Source: Typha latifolia (taxonomy: Eukaryota; Streptophyta; Magnoliopsida; Poales; Typhaceae). Taken from it: a stretch of 64,000 nucleotides of DNA. The translations under genes were made by a program, and so were the position numbers. Below, piece by piece: positions 44,271 through 55,474 of this stretch (position 1 is its first letter; each line of letters opens with the position of its first letter). The notes beneath the pieces are model-generated. The model ran no database searches. It worked only from the letters and a program-made list of their open reading frames with translations, and was not told the origin of the DNA. Location: NCBI GenBank assembly GCA_019914945.1, contig CM034103.1, positions 7,812,001-7,876,000 of the forward strand. The letters are read 5' to 3'.

Positions 44271-44893
44271 AAGCCCCTTCGAAGGTGACAGAACTTCGTT
44301 CATTCTTGGGGCTTGTCAACTATTATCGGCGGTTCATCGCAAGCTACTCACGAAGGGCTGCGCCGCTGACTGATTTGCTGAAGAAGGACCGCTCATGGGA
44401 GTGGTCTAGCAAATGTCAAGAGGCCTTTGCTGATTTGAAGAGAGCGGTGATGGAAGAACCCGTATTGCAGTTGCCAAACTACTCCCTTTCGTTTGAAGTT
44501 CACACGGATGCTTCGAATTATGCCATCGGAGGAGTTCTTAGGAAAGAAGGACATCCGGTTGCCTATGAAAGCCGCAAGTTGAATGATACGGAGCAGAGGT
44601 ATACGGTGCATGAAAAGGAGATAATGGCGGTCATACATTGCCTTCGTGTTTGGAGGCATTACCTCCTTGAGTCTCGCTTTGTTGTGAAGACCGACAATGT
44701 GGCCTTGAGTGACTTTCAAACTCAAAAGAAGCTCTCTACAAAGCAAGCAAGATGGCAGGACTTCTTGGCGGAATTCGACATGGTTTTGGAATACAAACCA
44801 GGTCGAACAAATCAAGTTGCGGATGCCTTAAGACGCAAGGCGGAATTGGCTACTCTCAAAGCGGTGGCAAGACGCGACGCTTTTGAAGAATGA
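44271..44893 (+). pseudogene. Element F connection domain and RNase H
   Basis: Open in the same frame as the end of RT. It has [36 protein letters not shown] (Asp), [18 protein letters not shown] (Glu), [12 protein letters not shown] (Asp) and [19 protein letters not shown] (final Asp). Every RNase H catalytic residue is intact. A frame change near 44885 leads to integrase. Confidence 0.88.
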
Positions 44894-46381
44894 GAGTATA
44901 AGCCAAGTGCAAGCGTCGCTTTTGAATAAGATTCGCGAGGGGATGCAAAGTGATCCGATGGCGGAGACCCTCAAGAAGCTCATAGATGAAGGCAAGACGC
45001 GACAGTTTTCGGTCCAGGAGGGACTCATCATGACAAAAGGAAACCGCGTGTACGTGCCACGGGCGAACAACTTGCGAAGAGAACTGCTCAATGAATGTCA
45101 TGACACCTTGTGGGCAGGTCATCCGGGCATACATTGGACCTTGGCTCTTGTGGAAAGAGCGTAGTATTGGCCAAAGATGGGGGAAGACGTCGAAGAGTAC
45201 GTGCGCACTTGTCTCATTTGCCAACAAGACAAGGTGGAGCGCGCGAAGCCTTGTGGGTTGTTTGAACCGCTCCCCGTTCCTGAGCGGCCATGGGAAAGTG
45301 TCTCTTTGGACTTCATTTCGAGCTTGCCAAAGGTCGGGGACATTGGCTCAGTGTTGGTGGTAGTGGATCGGTTCTCAAAGTATGCGACTTTCATACCGGC
45401 TCCGCTGCATTGCACCGCTGATGAAGCAGCTCGTTTGTTCCTAAGACATGTGGCCAGTGTTGGGGAGTTCCACAAAATATCGTGAGCGATAGGGATCCTC
45501 GGTTCTTGGGTCGGTTTTGGACAGAGTTGTTCAAACTCTTGAGGTCAAAACTCTTCTTCTCCACAAGCCTTCACCCCCAAACTAATGGCCAAACAGAGAG
45601 AATAAATGCTCTTCTTTAGCAATACTTGCGGCACTTTGTTAGTGCCAATCAGCTAGATTGGGTCAAGCTACTTGACATTGCCCAATTCTCGTACAACTTG
45701 CAGTGGAGCTCTGCATGCAACAAAAGCCCCTTCAAAGTTATCATGGGACAACAACCTTCCACACCGCATACTTTGGTGGTGGGTTACACAGGCAACAGCC
45801 CTTCGGCATATCACCTTGCCAAAGAGTGGCACCGGAATGCGGAGATTGCCAAAGCCTATCTTGAGAAGGCAACACAAAAGATGAAGAAGTGGGCGGACAA
45901 GAATAGAAGGCCACGAGACTTTAAGAAAGGCGATTTGGTGCTAATCAAGCTTCAACCGGCATCGCTCAAGTTCTTTCGCAAGGTGCACAAAGGAATTGCT
46001 CGCAAATATGAAGGCCCCTTTCCTGTCATCAACAAGGTAGGCAATGTGTCCTACCGAGTGCAACTCCCCGCTTGGCTTAAAATCCATCTGGTTTTCCATG
46101 TGAGTTGCCTCAAACCGTATCATGCCGATCGCGAAGACCCTTCTCGCAAAGTGTCAAGCTGGCCAAACCACACAACGACGTCGCTTGAAAGGCAGGTTGA
46201 CACCATCTTAGCGGACAGATTGCGGACTCTACCCAATGGAGCTACGGAGACCGAATACTTGGTCAAATGGAAGAATCTTCCAATGTCAGAAGCTAGTTGG
46301 GAACTTGAAGAAACTCTGCGACATGAAGAAGACAAAGTTCAAGCCAACCGAAAGAAGAACTTGGCGAGCACGTCAAGATGA
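44883..46381 (+). pseudogene. Element F integrase with C-terminal chromodomain
   Basis: Zinc-binding HHCC (ECHDTLWAGHPG, then CLICQQDK, 45092-45230). Core SLDFISSLPKVG (first Asp, about 45305), VVDRFSKYATF, then after a frameshift SDRDPRFLGRFW (second Asp, about 45485) and HPQTNGQTERINAL (Glu). Stops lie at 45163 and 45618. From 45626 a clean 251-codon frame carries the GPY/F-like module (KYEGPFPVINKVGNVSYRV, HLVFHVSCLKPYH) and a chromodomain (ETEYLVKWKNLPMSEASWE, about 46245-46310). The chromodomain would target insertion to marked heterochromatin. Confidence 0.88.
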
Positions 46382-46433
46382 AGTCAAGCATCATGGTAGC
46401 AGCAGCAGATCACCTCGACGAGGACGCCGAGAG

Positions 46434-46449
46434 TCTAAGTGGGGGAGTC
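46434..46449 (+). promoter_or_regulatory. Polypurine tract of element F
   Basis: TAAGTGGGGGAGTC immediately before the 3' LTR start TGTTAGGACC. It would prime plus-strand DNA synthesis. Confidence 0.85.
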
Positions 46450-47074
46450 TGTTAGGACCGTTTTGTTCGCAATGTCGGTCCTATTGTATTTTTCGCTGTT
46501 TGAGTATGTAAATGGGATGCCAACCCCATGTCTTTTGCATATTTTTGAGTGTCTTTTGGTTTCCTTCAAGAGCTCCTTGCGAACCAACCTTGGGATCGCA
46601 ATATTAGTGTCGTCACAACACTAGTTTGGGTTTTTCTCCGCACGTGCCTATAAAACTCATGGGCCAAAACCCAAATGGGGCTTACTTTCAAAACATAATG
46701 CCCCACAAGACCTTTGAACCCCCTGGGTTGCAGAATTGGGGATGCTCATACTTAGTAGTATAGGAGAACTATCAAGAAGCATTAAGTGAGCCAGCTTCGC
46801 GACCGAAGTGCCACTGGTTCAATGGAGTTCATTGTGCCTTCGATGGCTATCCTGCCCCTTTAATTTTCTCGTCGTTGGCATGTCTTGTAACTTCCTTTCC
46901 AATCAATAAAGAATCGCAATCTTGTTTGCCAAACTTTGTATTTTGCTTGTCTTTGCTTTGTCGCAATCCAGAAACAGGTGCATCGCTTGTGAAGCGAACG
47001 GCTGAATTAACTTTGCTACTTGAAAGTTGAGTGCCACACGGTCATTGTCTATCTCAAAGACTTTGTCCGTGACA
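46450..47074 (+). mobile_element. Element F 3' LTR
   Basis: 625 bp, TGTTAGGACCG to GTCCGTGACA, aligned end to end with the 5' LTR at about 97% by eye. Most differences are C/T or G/A transitions. CTAG follows. Confidence 0.93.
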
Positions 47075-47078
47075 CTAG

Positions 47079-47487
47079 TCCCTTAGGGGTGGCCCTCTCC
47101 TCCCCCTTCTTCCAATCTATCCAACACTTGCCCTAACCCTTCCATCACCCATAACCTTTCCATCACCACTTTTCACCGGTACCACCCCACAAACACCGGT
47201 CCACCTCCAACCACCGTCATCCTAGGATCTCGTGCCTCCATCAACAGATCCCAAAAATACCACCCTGATGTTCATCCACTAATCGGACGATATCTTAAGA
47301 TCCTCACACCCGATCTGCCTGAAATTTGATTTGTTGGAAAGTTTTTTTTCTGGGGCTACAATATTTCCAAATTTCACATAGATCCGACGGCGGTATCTTT
47401 CGGGATCTATTTACAAAGATCCATAATAGATCTAGTCCATATCATAGAAGGAAGAGATCGAACGTTAGCCTAAGGGGGATCGTATCA
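47079..47487 (+). mobile_element. Family D 5' LTR, right part (D-plus)
   Basis: Continuation of 40607-41136 after element F. It matches the minus strand of 56937-57340 (TCTTCCAATCTATCCAACACTTG, CACCGGT, GGGGCTACAATATTTCC). It ends GGGGGATCGTATCA, giving an LTR of about 939 bp with TGATAC...GTATCA ends. The target duplication of F at 47075-47078 precedes it. Confidence 0.85.
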
Positions 47488-47491
47488 AGTT

Positions 47492-47503
47492 TGGTATCAG
47501 AGC
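47492..47503 (+). promoter_or_regulatory. Primer-binding site of D-plus
   Basis: TGGTATCAGAGC four bases after the D LTR. Single copy, in contrast to family A. Confidence 0.92.
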
Positions 47504-47529
47504 CACCGTTCCTCGGACATGCGCTTCCT

Positions 47530-48900
47530 ATGATAACCACCAGAGCCATGGCTGCATGGCGAGAAGATGAAGAAGAGATTCTCCCAATAGAGGAGGGGGA
47601 AATGGTTGCGGGTACTTCCACCCGCGAAACCACCCGATCTAATCGGAATACGGAAGAACCTAGTATTCAAGCCATGTTGGGGTCTCTATCCAAAGAAATG
47701 GCCATCAACAACCGGATGATGATGGAGATGATGCAGGAATTATGGGCGACAAGGGAAGCCTTGGCGAACGTGAACGCACTATCGACCCCACGATGCAAGT
47801 CCACACCCATGAACCCACCGCCACCAGTTCAGCCTTTGCAACCACAAGAGACGCTGCTGCCCCCACCGTATGGGCAGAGACAAGCAAAGATTGTTACACT
47901 AGGCCTAGTTGCAGGTGAACCCATCCGATGAGCGAACCACTATGGAGACCACCTTGGAGATCAAGATCCACGGGCGGGTCAATACGATCCGGAACCACGA
48001 CGAGTTAATCAAAACCGAAGGAGGGATCATCAACTCTTTATGGTGCATCCTCCTCTGTTTAGACAAGGACTTGGACATGATCCAGAATGAGACAATGGCA
48101 TCCGTGGACAAATCATGCGTCTCAAATTCCCCAAGTTCAAAGGTGGTGATCCGATCGATTGGTTGTATAGGGCGGAGCAATTCTTCGCATACCAAGGTAC
48201 GGCGGAAGAATACAAGGTGACGCTTGCGAGCTTCCACCTTAAGGTTGCGGCGCTTCATTGCTTTCGAGCAGCCAATGCCAATGAGGTTATCGATATTTGG
48301 GCTGAATTTTGTGCTGATATCACACGGCGATTTGGAGCGTCGGGGTATGAAGACTTTGATGCTCTTCTCTCAAAGACGATGCAAAAGACTACAGTTGGGG
48401 CATACCAAGAAGAATTCGAGAGGATAAGTAGTCGATGTCATCCACCATGGACGGATCAGCAATTTTGCAGCACCTGCATCTTCGGGCTGCAGGGAGACAT
48501 ACAAGCTGACGTGAGGGCTTTAAGGCCCAGAACATTAACGGAGGCCTTCGCATATGCGGTGCTTATGGAAGACAAACACAGGGCCATGAAGTTAGACCTA
48601 AAACAGAGTTGGATGAGCCAAGGAAGCCACAATCAAGCTCAACCAACCATAGCAGCAGGAAATATCACCGGAGTACCAAGAATTGCTGCTGCAGTGGTAC
48701 CTCCTTGAGCACCCTTGAAGCCATCCCAATATGTGAAGTACGCACCTAGAGGTCTGGGACTAGCCCTCACACCTACTCAAGTGGAAGAACGAAGGGCCAA
48801 AGGCCTACGCTTTCGTTGTGATGAGAAGTTTGTGCCTGGGCATCACTGCGCTAAACCGATGGGATCGATGATGCTAATCGACGGATTGGAGGAGGCTAAG
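47530..48900 (+). pseudogene. Family D gag (D-plus)
   Basis: Begins MITTRAMAAWREDEEEILP. It has a helical segment (IQAMLGSLSKEMAINNRMMM) and a proline-rich part, then frame breaks between 47931 and 48115. The gag core is an open 197-codon stretch from 48115: RLKFPKFKGGDPIDWLYRAE, FAYQGTAEEYKVTLASFHL, GAYQEEFERISSRCHPPW and DVRALRPRTLTEAFAYAVLM. After a stop at 48706 the Cys/His box reads FRCDEKFVPGHHC, with the first Cys of the CxxC now Arg. Confidence 0.85.
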
Positions 48901-49137
48901 GATGAGTTTGCAGCTGAAAATGTAGGTGTGGCTGGACATCAAGGAGAAGAAGCTGAGGAGCAGCCCGTGGAGGACATGATAGCCAAAATATCCCTAAGCG
49001 CCTACTCGGGGACAGCTGCGCCAAAGATCTTGCGGGTGAACGGTGTAGTCAAGAAAACCACAGTGAGAATCTTGATTGACACCGGGTCCACCCATAACTT
49101 CATTGACAAGAGGCTCCTTAGGGAGATTGGCATCACT
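48901..49137 (+). pseudogene. Family D protease, truncated (D-plus)
   Basis: Same frame as the zinc-knuckle segment: QPVEDMIAKISLSAYSGTAAPK, then VRILIDTGSTHNFIDKRLL with an intact catalytic DTG. It breaks after REIG, where B2 LTR sequence begins. RT, RNase H and integrase of D-plus are therefore absent. Confidence 0.85.
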
Positions 49138-49395
49138 AATTCGGGGTAAGGTCTATTCACTGAGCCTTTTGCTTATGACTCTCTTTATTTCTTTTTTCTA
49201 ACTCCCACAGATATTATGGTACGTGATACCGCCTTGAGATACCCTGATGAGATATTTTAGAGCAAATATGAGATAAATTATTGATACGATATGGTATAGA
49301 TGATAGCTTATATAGAAATTGAGTTGTACCAGTATTTCATATTTTGACTCTTTTGTATTAGACGATGATTTGTATGATACAGGTCTTATTACAGT
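49138..49395 (+). mobile_element. B2 LTR tail fragment
   Basis: CACTAATTCGGGGTAAGG, GCTTATGACTCTC and AGATATTATGGTACGTGATA match the 3' part of B2 LTRs (the same segment, inverted, is at 21109-21190). It lies between D protease and the family A 3' end. Confidence 0.65.
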
Positions 49396-49443
49396 TTCCC
49401 CAACTTTTCACCATGAGGGAAAGCTGGGGGAAGCGAGGTGGGC
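49396..49443 (+). promoter_or_regulatory. Family A polypurine tract region
   Basis: The family A 3' end: CCCAACTTTTCACCATGAGG, then AGCTGGGGGAAGCGAGGTGGGC just before the LTR. The purine-rich stretch is the expected plus-strand primer. Confidence 0.75.
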
Positions 49444-49787
49444 TGATACACTTAGTTAGGATCTTTTATAATTGCTTTTGGTGTTTATTTTTATTAAAAT
49501 AAAATTCTTGTAGGTCGCGTTTGAATGCAGGAGGGATCGCATTTGAACGCCCTTGCGAACGCCTGCATCAGGTTCGCAAATACAGAGAATGCATATGGTG
49601 CGTTCGAATGCAGTCGGGCGAGTTCGAATGCCCATGCTCGAATGCTTGCATCGCGTTCGCGCGTATAGAAAATATGTTTTTGTACGTTCGAACGTGATCG
49701 GGCGCATTCAAACACGATCGACGGGAATCCTCTAAAATTAGGGTTTCATAATGTTTTAGGATTTGTTTGCTAGCCTCTATATATATG
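49444..49787 (+). mobile_element. Family A 3' LTR, U3 part, interrupted by B1
   Basis: TGATACACTTAGTTAGG, the TTCGAA cluster (49515-49725) and the TATA stretch CTCTATATATATG. A B1 element is inserted at TGGAT. The LTR continues at 54417. Confidence 0.88.
49515..49725. promoter_or_regulatory. U3 TTCGAA palindrome cluster
   Basis: Sites such as GAGTTCGAATGC, TGCGTTCGAATGC and TACGTTCGAACGTG, with (A/C)AAATACAGAGAATGC spacers, 50-60 bp upstream of the TATA stretch at 49778. Confidence 0.72.
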
Positions 49788-49792
49788 TGGAT

Positions 49793-50991
49793 TGTAACAA
49801 CAGAAGTAGGGTTAAAAAAAAATTTGCATCCTAGGCACGACGCGACCGGCCATGCTATGGCCGGCCTCGTGCCTAGCGTGCCATGCATGCTGTGGCATGG
49901 TGGGGTTGCCACGCACCTCCACTGAGCCACTGTTCTCCACGCTGTGGCGATACATGGAGGTGGGACCCGGCCCACCAACGGCCGTACCCTTCCCTTGCGG
50001 CCCAACCCTCTTCCCCGCTGTCTCCTTCTTTTGTTCTTCTTTTTGTTCTTCTTCCCTTCTTTCCTCTTGGACTGCACCCTACAAGTGGTACTGGGCTCGG
50101 CCCAATGCATATGATTTCACAGTGGTCTAGTATGATGATATTATACCGAGATATCAGTGATGATCGTGATGTTAAGAAATGCATATAATTTCATTATCAT
50201 CTGATTACCTGATTATTGAGTAGTCAATATACATCATATAAAGTTGCATTTGATGTCATAACATCGTCATGGTCGGCATGCACCATGTGTCATATTTGAA
50301 AGAGAGTTATGAAGATCGTATGACGTGGTGACATATTTATTCAGTGTCGAGGATTATGTATTTTTATCAGTTTTGACATGTTATCTATTTTTCACTTATA
50401 TATTATTGAGGATGCATTCATATATACTCATTCATGACATGATGCTCTTTTTTATTCATATTATCCAGAACACGATTTACTCTCTGTTTGGCTTCATTGA
50501 TTTGGGGTAAGGTTTATTCACTAAGCCTTTAGCTCATGACTTTCTTTGTTTTCTTTCTTTCCAACAATCCAGGTGAACAAGTGGAGAGATACTCCCTTAG
50601 AGGCTTTGCCGATGAGTGAGGAGTAGAGTGTGGTTAGTGTTATATGCTAGATAAGTTATTTTTTCTGATGTATTAGTTAACATCCTCCAAAGCGTGTATG
50701 TATCCTTATCTTATATTTTAATAGGTGAATTTGTATTTGTATAATTATGTATATACCACCGTTGTGTATATGTAGTTGTGAAAAGCTCTTGATGATATAT
50801 TGTGGCCTGTGTGGAGCCCAAGTAGGGTTATCTATATGCCGTTGACAGTTAGACTTGAGTTATTTTTAGTTTAGATGTTGTGGATAAAATTATGATGTTG
50901 ATACATGTTTATTTATTTGTCAGTAACTAACCAAACAGTTAGGTGCCATGTAGGGTCGTGCCATGCACGTGTTTAAGGTTCGGGTGTGACA
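49793..50991 (+). mobile_element. Family B1 5' LTR, internally deleted
   Basis: Starts TGTAACAACAG at the TGGAT duplication (49788-49792). It has the stem-loop with AGGCAC...GTGCCT arms (49831-49875) and then GC-rich sequence. Near 50105 it jumps to the distal LTR part found at 53538 onward in the 3' LTR, so about 1.4-1.5 kb of the middle is missing. It ends GGGTGTGACA. Confidence 0.85.
49831..49875 (+). other. Stem-loop at the B1 5' LTR start
   Basis: Outer arms TAGGCAC and GTGCCTA, inner arms CCGGCCAT and ATGGCCGG around GCT. Paired differences from the 34942 copy occur in both stems. Confidence 0.7.
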
Positions 50992-51453
50992 CTTTAGAGT
51001 GGTATTCTAAAGAGTTTCACCTTGGAAAGGTGTGTTTCGCTTTGGAAAGAAAGGAAAGTTAAGTCCTAGGTATATAGGACTTTATGAGATTCTTGGACGA
51101 GTGGGGCCTGTAGCTTATAGAGTAGCTTTACCCCCTGACTTAGCACAAATTCATAATGTGTTCCATGTGTTAGTATTGAGGAAATATATATCAGATCCTT
51201 CGCATGTGATTCATTATGAACCAGTTCAGCTGCAGCAAAATTTATCATATGAAGAGCAGCCTGTGAAAGTCCTTGCTAGAAGAGATAAAGTATTGAGGAC
51301 TAAAGGCATACCTTTAGTAAAAATCTTGTGGAGAAATCATGCAGTAGAAGAGGCTTCTTAGGAATGTGAGGATGAGATACGATCCAAATATCTTGAATTA
51401 TTTAGAGGTATGTAAATTTCGAGGTCAAAATTTTTATAAGGGGGAAAGGAAAA
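50992..51453 (+). pseudogene. Family B1 pol remnant: integrase C-terminus and chromodomain tail
   Basis: Starts with a primer-site stump (TTTAGAGTGGTAT) that runs directly into pol sequence, the rest of the interior being lost. An open frame at 51032-51361 carries FGKKGKLSPRYIGLYEILGRV, AYRVALPPDLAQIHNVFHV and ARRDKVLRTKGIPLVKILW, the integrase GPY/F-like end plus a degenerate chromodomain-like region. A frame-broken tail and the polypurine tract (AAGGGGGAAAGGAAAA) follow. Confidence 0.85.
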
Positions 51454-54411
51454 TGTAATAACCCATGCATGCCATGCATGTTGTGGAACGGTAGGGGTGC
51501 CTCGTGCCCAGCATGGCATGCATGCTGTGGAACGGTAGGGGTGCCTCGTGCCCAACATGCCATGCATGCTGCGGAACGGTGGGGGTGCCACGCACCTCCA
51601 TCGAGCCATTGTTCTCCATGCGGCAACGCGTGGAGGTGGGCGCCACGTGACCCATTTCCTCTCTCATAATCTCTCTCTCCCTCTCTCTATCTCTCTCTCT
51701 CCCTCCCTCTAGTCTACAAATAGTTACCGACCGCTGGGAAGAGCCGCCGTTGGCCCTTCCGTTTGCCGGTGAGTTTCTCTCTCTGTCTCTCTCTCTCTCC
51801 TCTCTCCTCTCTCTTTACTGCTCTTTCTCTTTGCCAGTTGCAGTTCGAGACGCAGGAGGATTGAGCCGCCGGCGAGAGGCCGGTCGCTGAGTGGCCACCA
51901 GTGGCCGTACCCCTCCCTTGCGCCCTAACCCTCTTCCCCGTTGTCTCCTTCTTTTCTTCTTCTTCTTTTTCTTCTCCTTCTTTTTCTTCTTCTTCTTTTT
52001 CTTCTTCTTCTTCTTCTTCTCCTCCTCTTCTTCCCTTCTTTCCTCTTGGACTACACCCTGCAAGTGGTACTGGGCTTTGGCCCAACGCCCTTGCGGGCGA
52101 GGCGCTGGGCTCGGCCCATCGCACTTGTAGCGCATGGCGCTGGGCTCGTCCCAACACCCTACTTCGCTTGGTGCTAGGCTTGAGCCCAGCACTGTGTATA
52201 GTTTATATTAATATAAATATATCTATATATATATGCACATTATTTATCTCTAATTATATTTGATTATGTTATTAATTACTCAATTAGTTTAGTTAATTTA
52301 AAGTATTTAATTTATATAAATTAAATATAATTATATCATAGTTAGTATATAATTCTACTTATATCATGTTTAGCAAAATACTTGCAATATAAATTACTAT
52401 TCTAATCCTAGGTAGGTAATAGTAATTATTAGAGTTATGTACGTATATTCTTACGTAATTATTTGCAGTAACTTAATTCTTATTTTCTTAATTATCAAGG
52501 AGAATAATGGGCAGATAATTATGTTTTAAATACACTATTAAATAATATAATTATGGTTAATAAATAACAAAACAAATATAGAAATGAAGAGTACATAATT
52601 AAAACAACAAACTATATTTTGGTAGGGTTAATTTTAATGAATAGAAAGACTGACATTATTTGTTATAAATAATATCAGATCCCGACCCCCTGTTCAATAC
52701 CTTGTGGAACTAGCTATTGAGGCTTGATCATTGTCATAGCAGCGTGAACGAGTAGTTGTTTGGTATTTGCAGTGGTGGTGAGTAGTCTTATCTCCTAGAT
52801 ACCTTTCTCAAATTAGGTTATATTATATATTATGTACATGCATGTTTTGACCTCCAATATGAATATATGACTTTATCTAGAAATGATTACAGTCGAGCAT
52901 ATTTTTATAATGCATAGAATTAGGCTGATCTTGGATATGAGTATGTTGATTATAAATAGAGATGATTATAGATGATTATACTATTATGACTTTGTGTCGG
53001 AATGATTTCTAGTATGAGTGTATGTGATAGACTAGTAGGAGTATGTATGTGTTAGATACATGGTTGAATCTACATTGCATTATTTTTCTCTTCATTCCTA
53101 TTCCACCTAAATTCCTGTTATGCATTGACTCATTATTATACTGGATATATGCATGTGATTTGGCATTTAGAAGGAAAGTATGAAATGCGATTGATAAGAT
53201 AGTTGATAGAAAGCGTGAGGATACTCGAGTAGGCGCCAGGGTTAGGGGTGCCTGGAGTGATTATTATGGTCGCTGATATGCGATATCTCGTGGCCCATGT
53301 CCGAGATCAGTTGAGTTTGTGCTCACAGACAATCGGACACATGCCCTTCGCTAGGGCATATGTGGCGAATTATCCTCACGAGGTTTCTATCAACTATGTG
53401 GGTGCCCAGTCTAGATGGATGTTGATACCCTAACGGGTGGTGGGGTATGATTATATTTGAGGTACTCTTACGGGTCACAGAGTATGCTCGAGCCTTCCAG
53501 ACATGATGTTGAGACCGGGTACCGGGTGTTGACTGTGCACAGTGGTCTAGTATGATGATATTATACCGAGATGTCTGTGATGATCGTGATATTGAGAAAT
53601 GCATATGATTTCATTATCATCTGATTACCTAATTATTGAGTAGTCAATATACATCATATAAAGTTGCATTTGATGTCATAACATCGTCATGGTTGGCATG
53701 CACCATGTGTCATATTTGAAAGAGAGTTATGAAGATCGTATGACGTGGTGACATATTTATTCAGTGTTGAGGATTATGTATTTTTATCAGTTATGACATG
53801 TTATCTATTTTTCACTTATATATTATTGACGATGCATTCATTACTCTTTCATGACATGATGCTATTTTTTATTCATATTATCTAAAACATGATTTACTCT
53901 CTGTTTGGCTTCACTGATTCGAGTAAGGTTTACTCACTAAGCCTTTAGCTCATGACTCTCTGTTTTCTCCTTTCCAACAATCCAGGTGAATGAGTAGAGC
54001 AGGATACTCGTTTAGAGGCCTTGCCGGTGAATGAGGAGTAGAGTGTGGTTAGTGTTATATGCTAAATAAATTATCTTATCTGATGTATTAGTGAACATCC
54101 TCCAAAGCGTGTATGTATCCTTGTCTTATATTTTAGCAAGTGACTTTATACATGTACAATTTTGTATATACCACTGTTGTGTATATGGCCTGTGTGGGGC
54201 CCATGTAGGGTTATCTGTATGCCGTTGACAGTGAGACTTGAGTTATTCTTAGTTTAGATGTTGTGGATAAAATTATAATGTTGATACTGGTTTATTTGTT
54301 TGTCAGTAACTAACCAAATGGTCAGGTGCCATGCACGTGCCACTTAGGCTTGTGCCATGCATGTGCCATGTAGGCTCGTGCCATGCATGTGTTTAAGGTT
54401 CAGGTGTTACA
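51454..54411 (+). mobile_element. Family B1 3' LTR, full length
   Basis: A 2958-bp LTR from TGTAATAACCC to CAGGTGTTACA, followed by the target duplication TGGAT (54412-54416). It lacks the 5' stem-loop but keeps the CT tracts (51665-51715, 51775-51810), TTC tracts (51950-52030), GGGCT(C/T)-GCCC hairpins (52070-52195), the AT-rich centre, CAGATCCCGACCCCC (52677) and the distal CACCATGTGTCATATTTG block. It is the reference copy for B LTRs in this window. Confidence 0.88.
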
Positions 54412-54416
54412 TGGAT

Positions 54417-54905
54417 GGCAACCAAATTCATTATGCAATTGTATTATTGATTTCTTGTCTCTTATCTTCTCTCTAGACTTCTCCCTCCTCCCTCTTCACC
54501 AACCTTCCACCTCTACCGTTGGCAAGAATTCTCGTAACTTCTAATCTCCCTCGACTGGCAAGCCACTCCTCTTCTTTGTGATCTCGACCACTTCGTTCTC
54601 TTCGTCTACATCCTTTAACCACTTCGAAAATCCACCTTCATCTCCATATCCATCCATAACCCTAACATCCACTCCTCTCGTCACCACCACCATCACCCAT
54701 GTTATTCCATGTTTTTGTCCCTGCTACATTTCGAATCTGTGAAGGGAGCAAATACAAAAGTTGTAGATCAGGAAATTACAGATCTAACACAATTGGTTTC
54801 GTAATTTTCTAACTATGAAAAAATATTTTCCCACGGTCGCGTAGACTGATTCTTCTAATACATTCAGATCATGAAGGAATCGTTGCGTAGCCTATCTTTT
54901 ATTAC
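54417..54905 (+). mobile_element. Family A 3' LTR, R-U5 part after B1
   Basis: Resumes GGCAACCAAATTCATTATGC after the TGGAT copy. It passes through CACCACCACCATCACCCATG and U5 to ACAGATCTTATC. At about 54905 it joins an inverted family A LTR. The terminal primer-site array of this LTR is missing. Confidence 0.8.
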
Positions 54906-55472
54906 AGATCTTATCGGTGGAGTGGATGTTAGGGTTATGGATGATAATGGAGATGAGGGTGGCTTGTCGATCTGGTTTAAGCGATAAAGACAAAGGGGAA
55001 GAAGTGGTCGAGATCCCAAGGAAAAGGGAGGACTTGATAAACGAGGGAGATTAGAAGTTAGAAGAGACCTTGCCAATGGTAGCGGTGGTAGATTGGTGAA
55101 GAGGGAGGAGGAAGATTAGGGTAGATTCAATAGAGAGAAGATAGGAGGTAATAAATCAATAATCCAATAGCATAATAAATTTGGGTGCCATCCACACCTT
55201 TATAAAGGCTTGCCAACGAGCCCTAATAACAATAATTAACCCTAATGCTAGTGGAATCCCACCGATCGCGTTCGAACGCATAAAAGTCGTTCTCTGTATG
55301 TGCTAATGCGATGTAGGGATCCGAACGCGCATTTCACATTCTCTGTATTTGCGAACATGATGTAGGTGTTCGAATGAACCACCAACCACGTTTGAACATG
55401 ACCTAGAGGAAATTTATTTTAATAAAAATAAATAACTAATGTAAGAAGAAAAGACCCTAACTAAATGTATCA
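54906..55472 (-). mobile_element. Family A 3' LTR, truncated, minus strand (element A8)
   Basis: On the minus strand TGATACATTTAGTTAGG at 55472, TTCGAA cluster (55262-55410), TATA-like CTTTATAAAGG and R sequence, up to the inverted junction at 54905. The U5 end is missing. Confidence 0.8.
55262..55410. promoter_or_regulatory. U3 TTCGAA palindrome cluster (A8)
   Basis: GATCGCGTTCGAACGC at 55264 plus decayed GATCCGAACGCG, GTGTTCGAATG and CGTTTGAAC sites. Fewer intact palindromes than other copies. Confidence 0.6.
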
Positions 55473-55474
55473 GC

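Noticed and set aside
47905..48258. Minus-strand and alternative-frame ORFs over family D gag
   Set aside because: Shadows of the gag frames on the plus strand.
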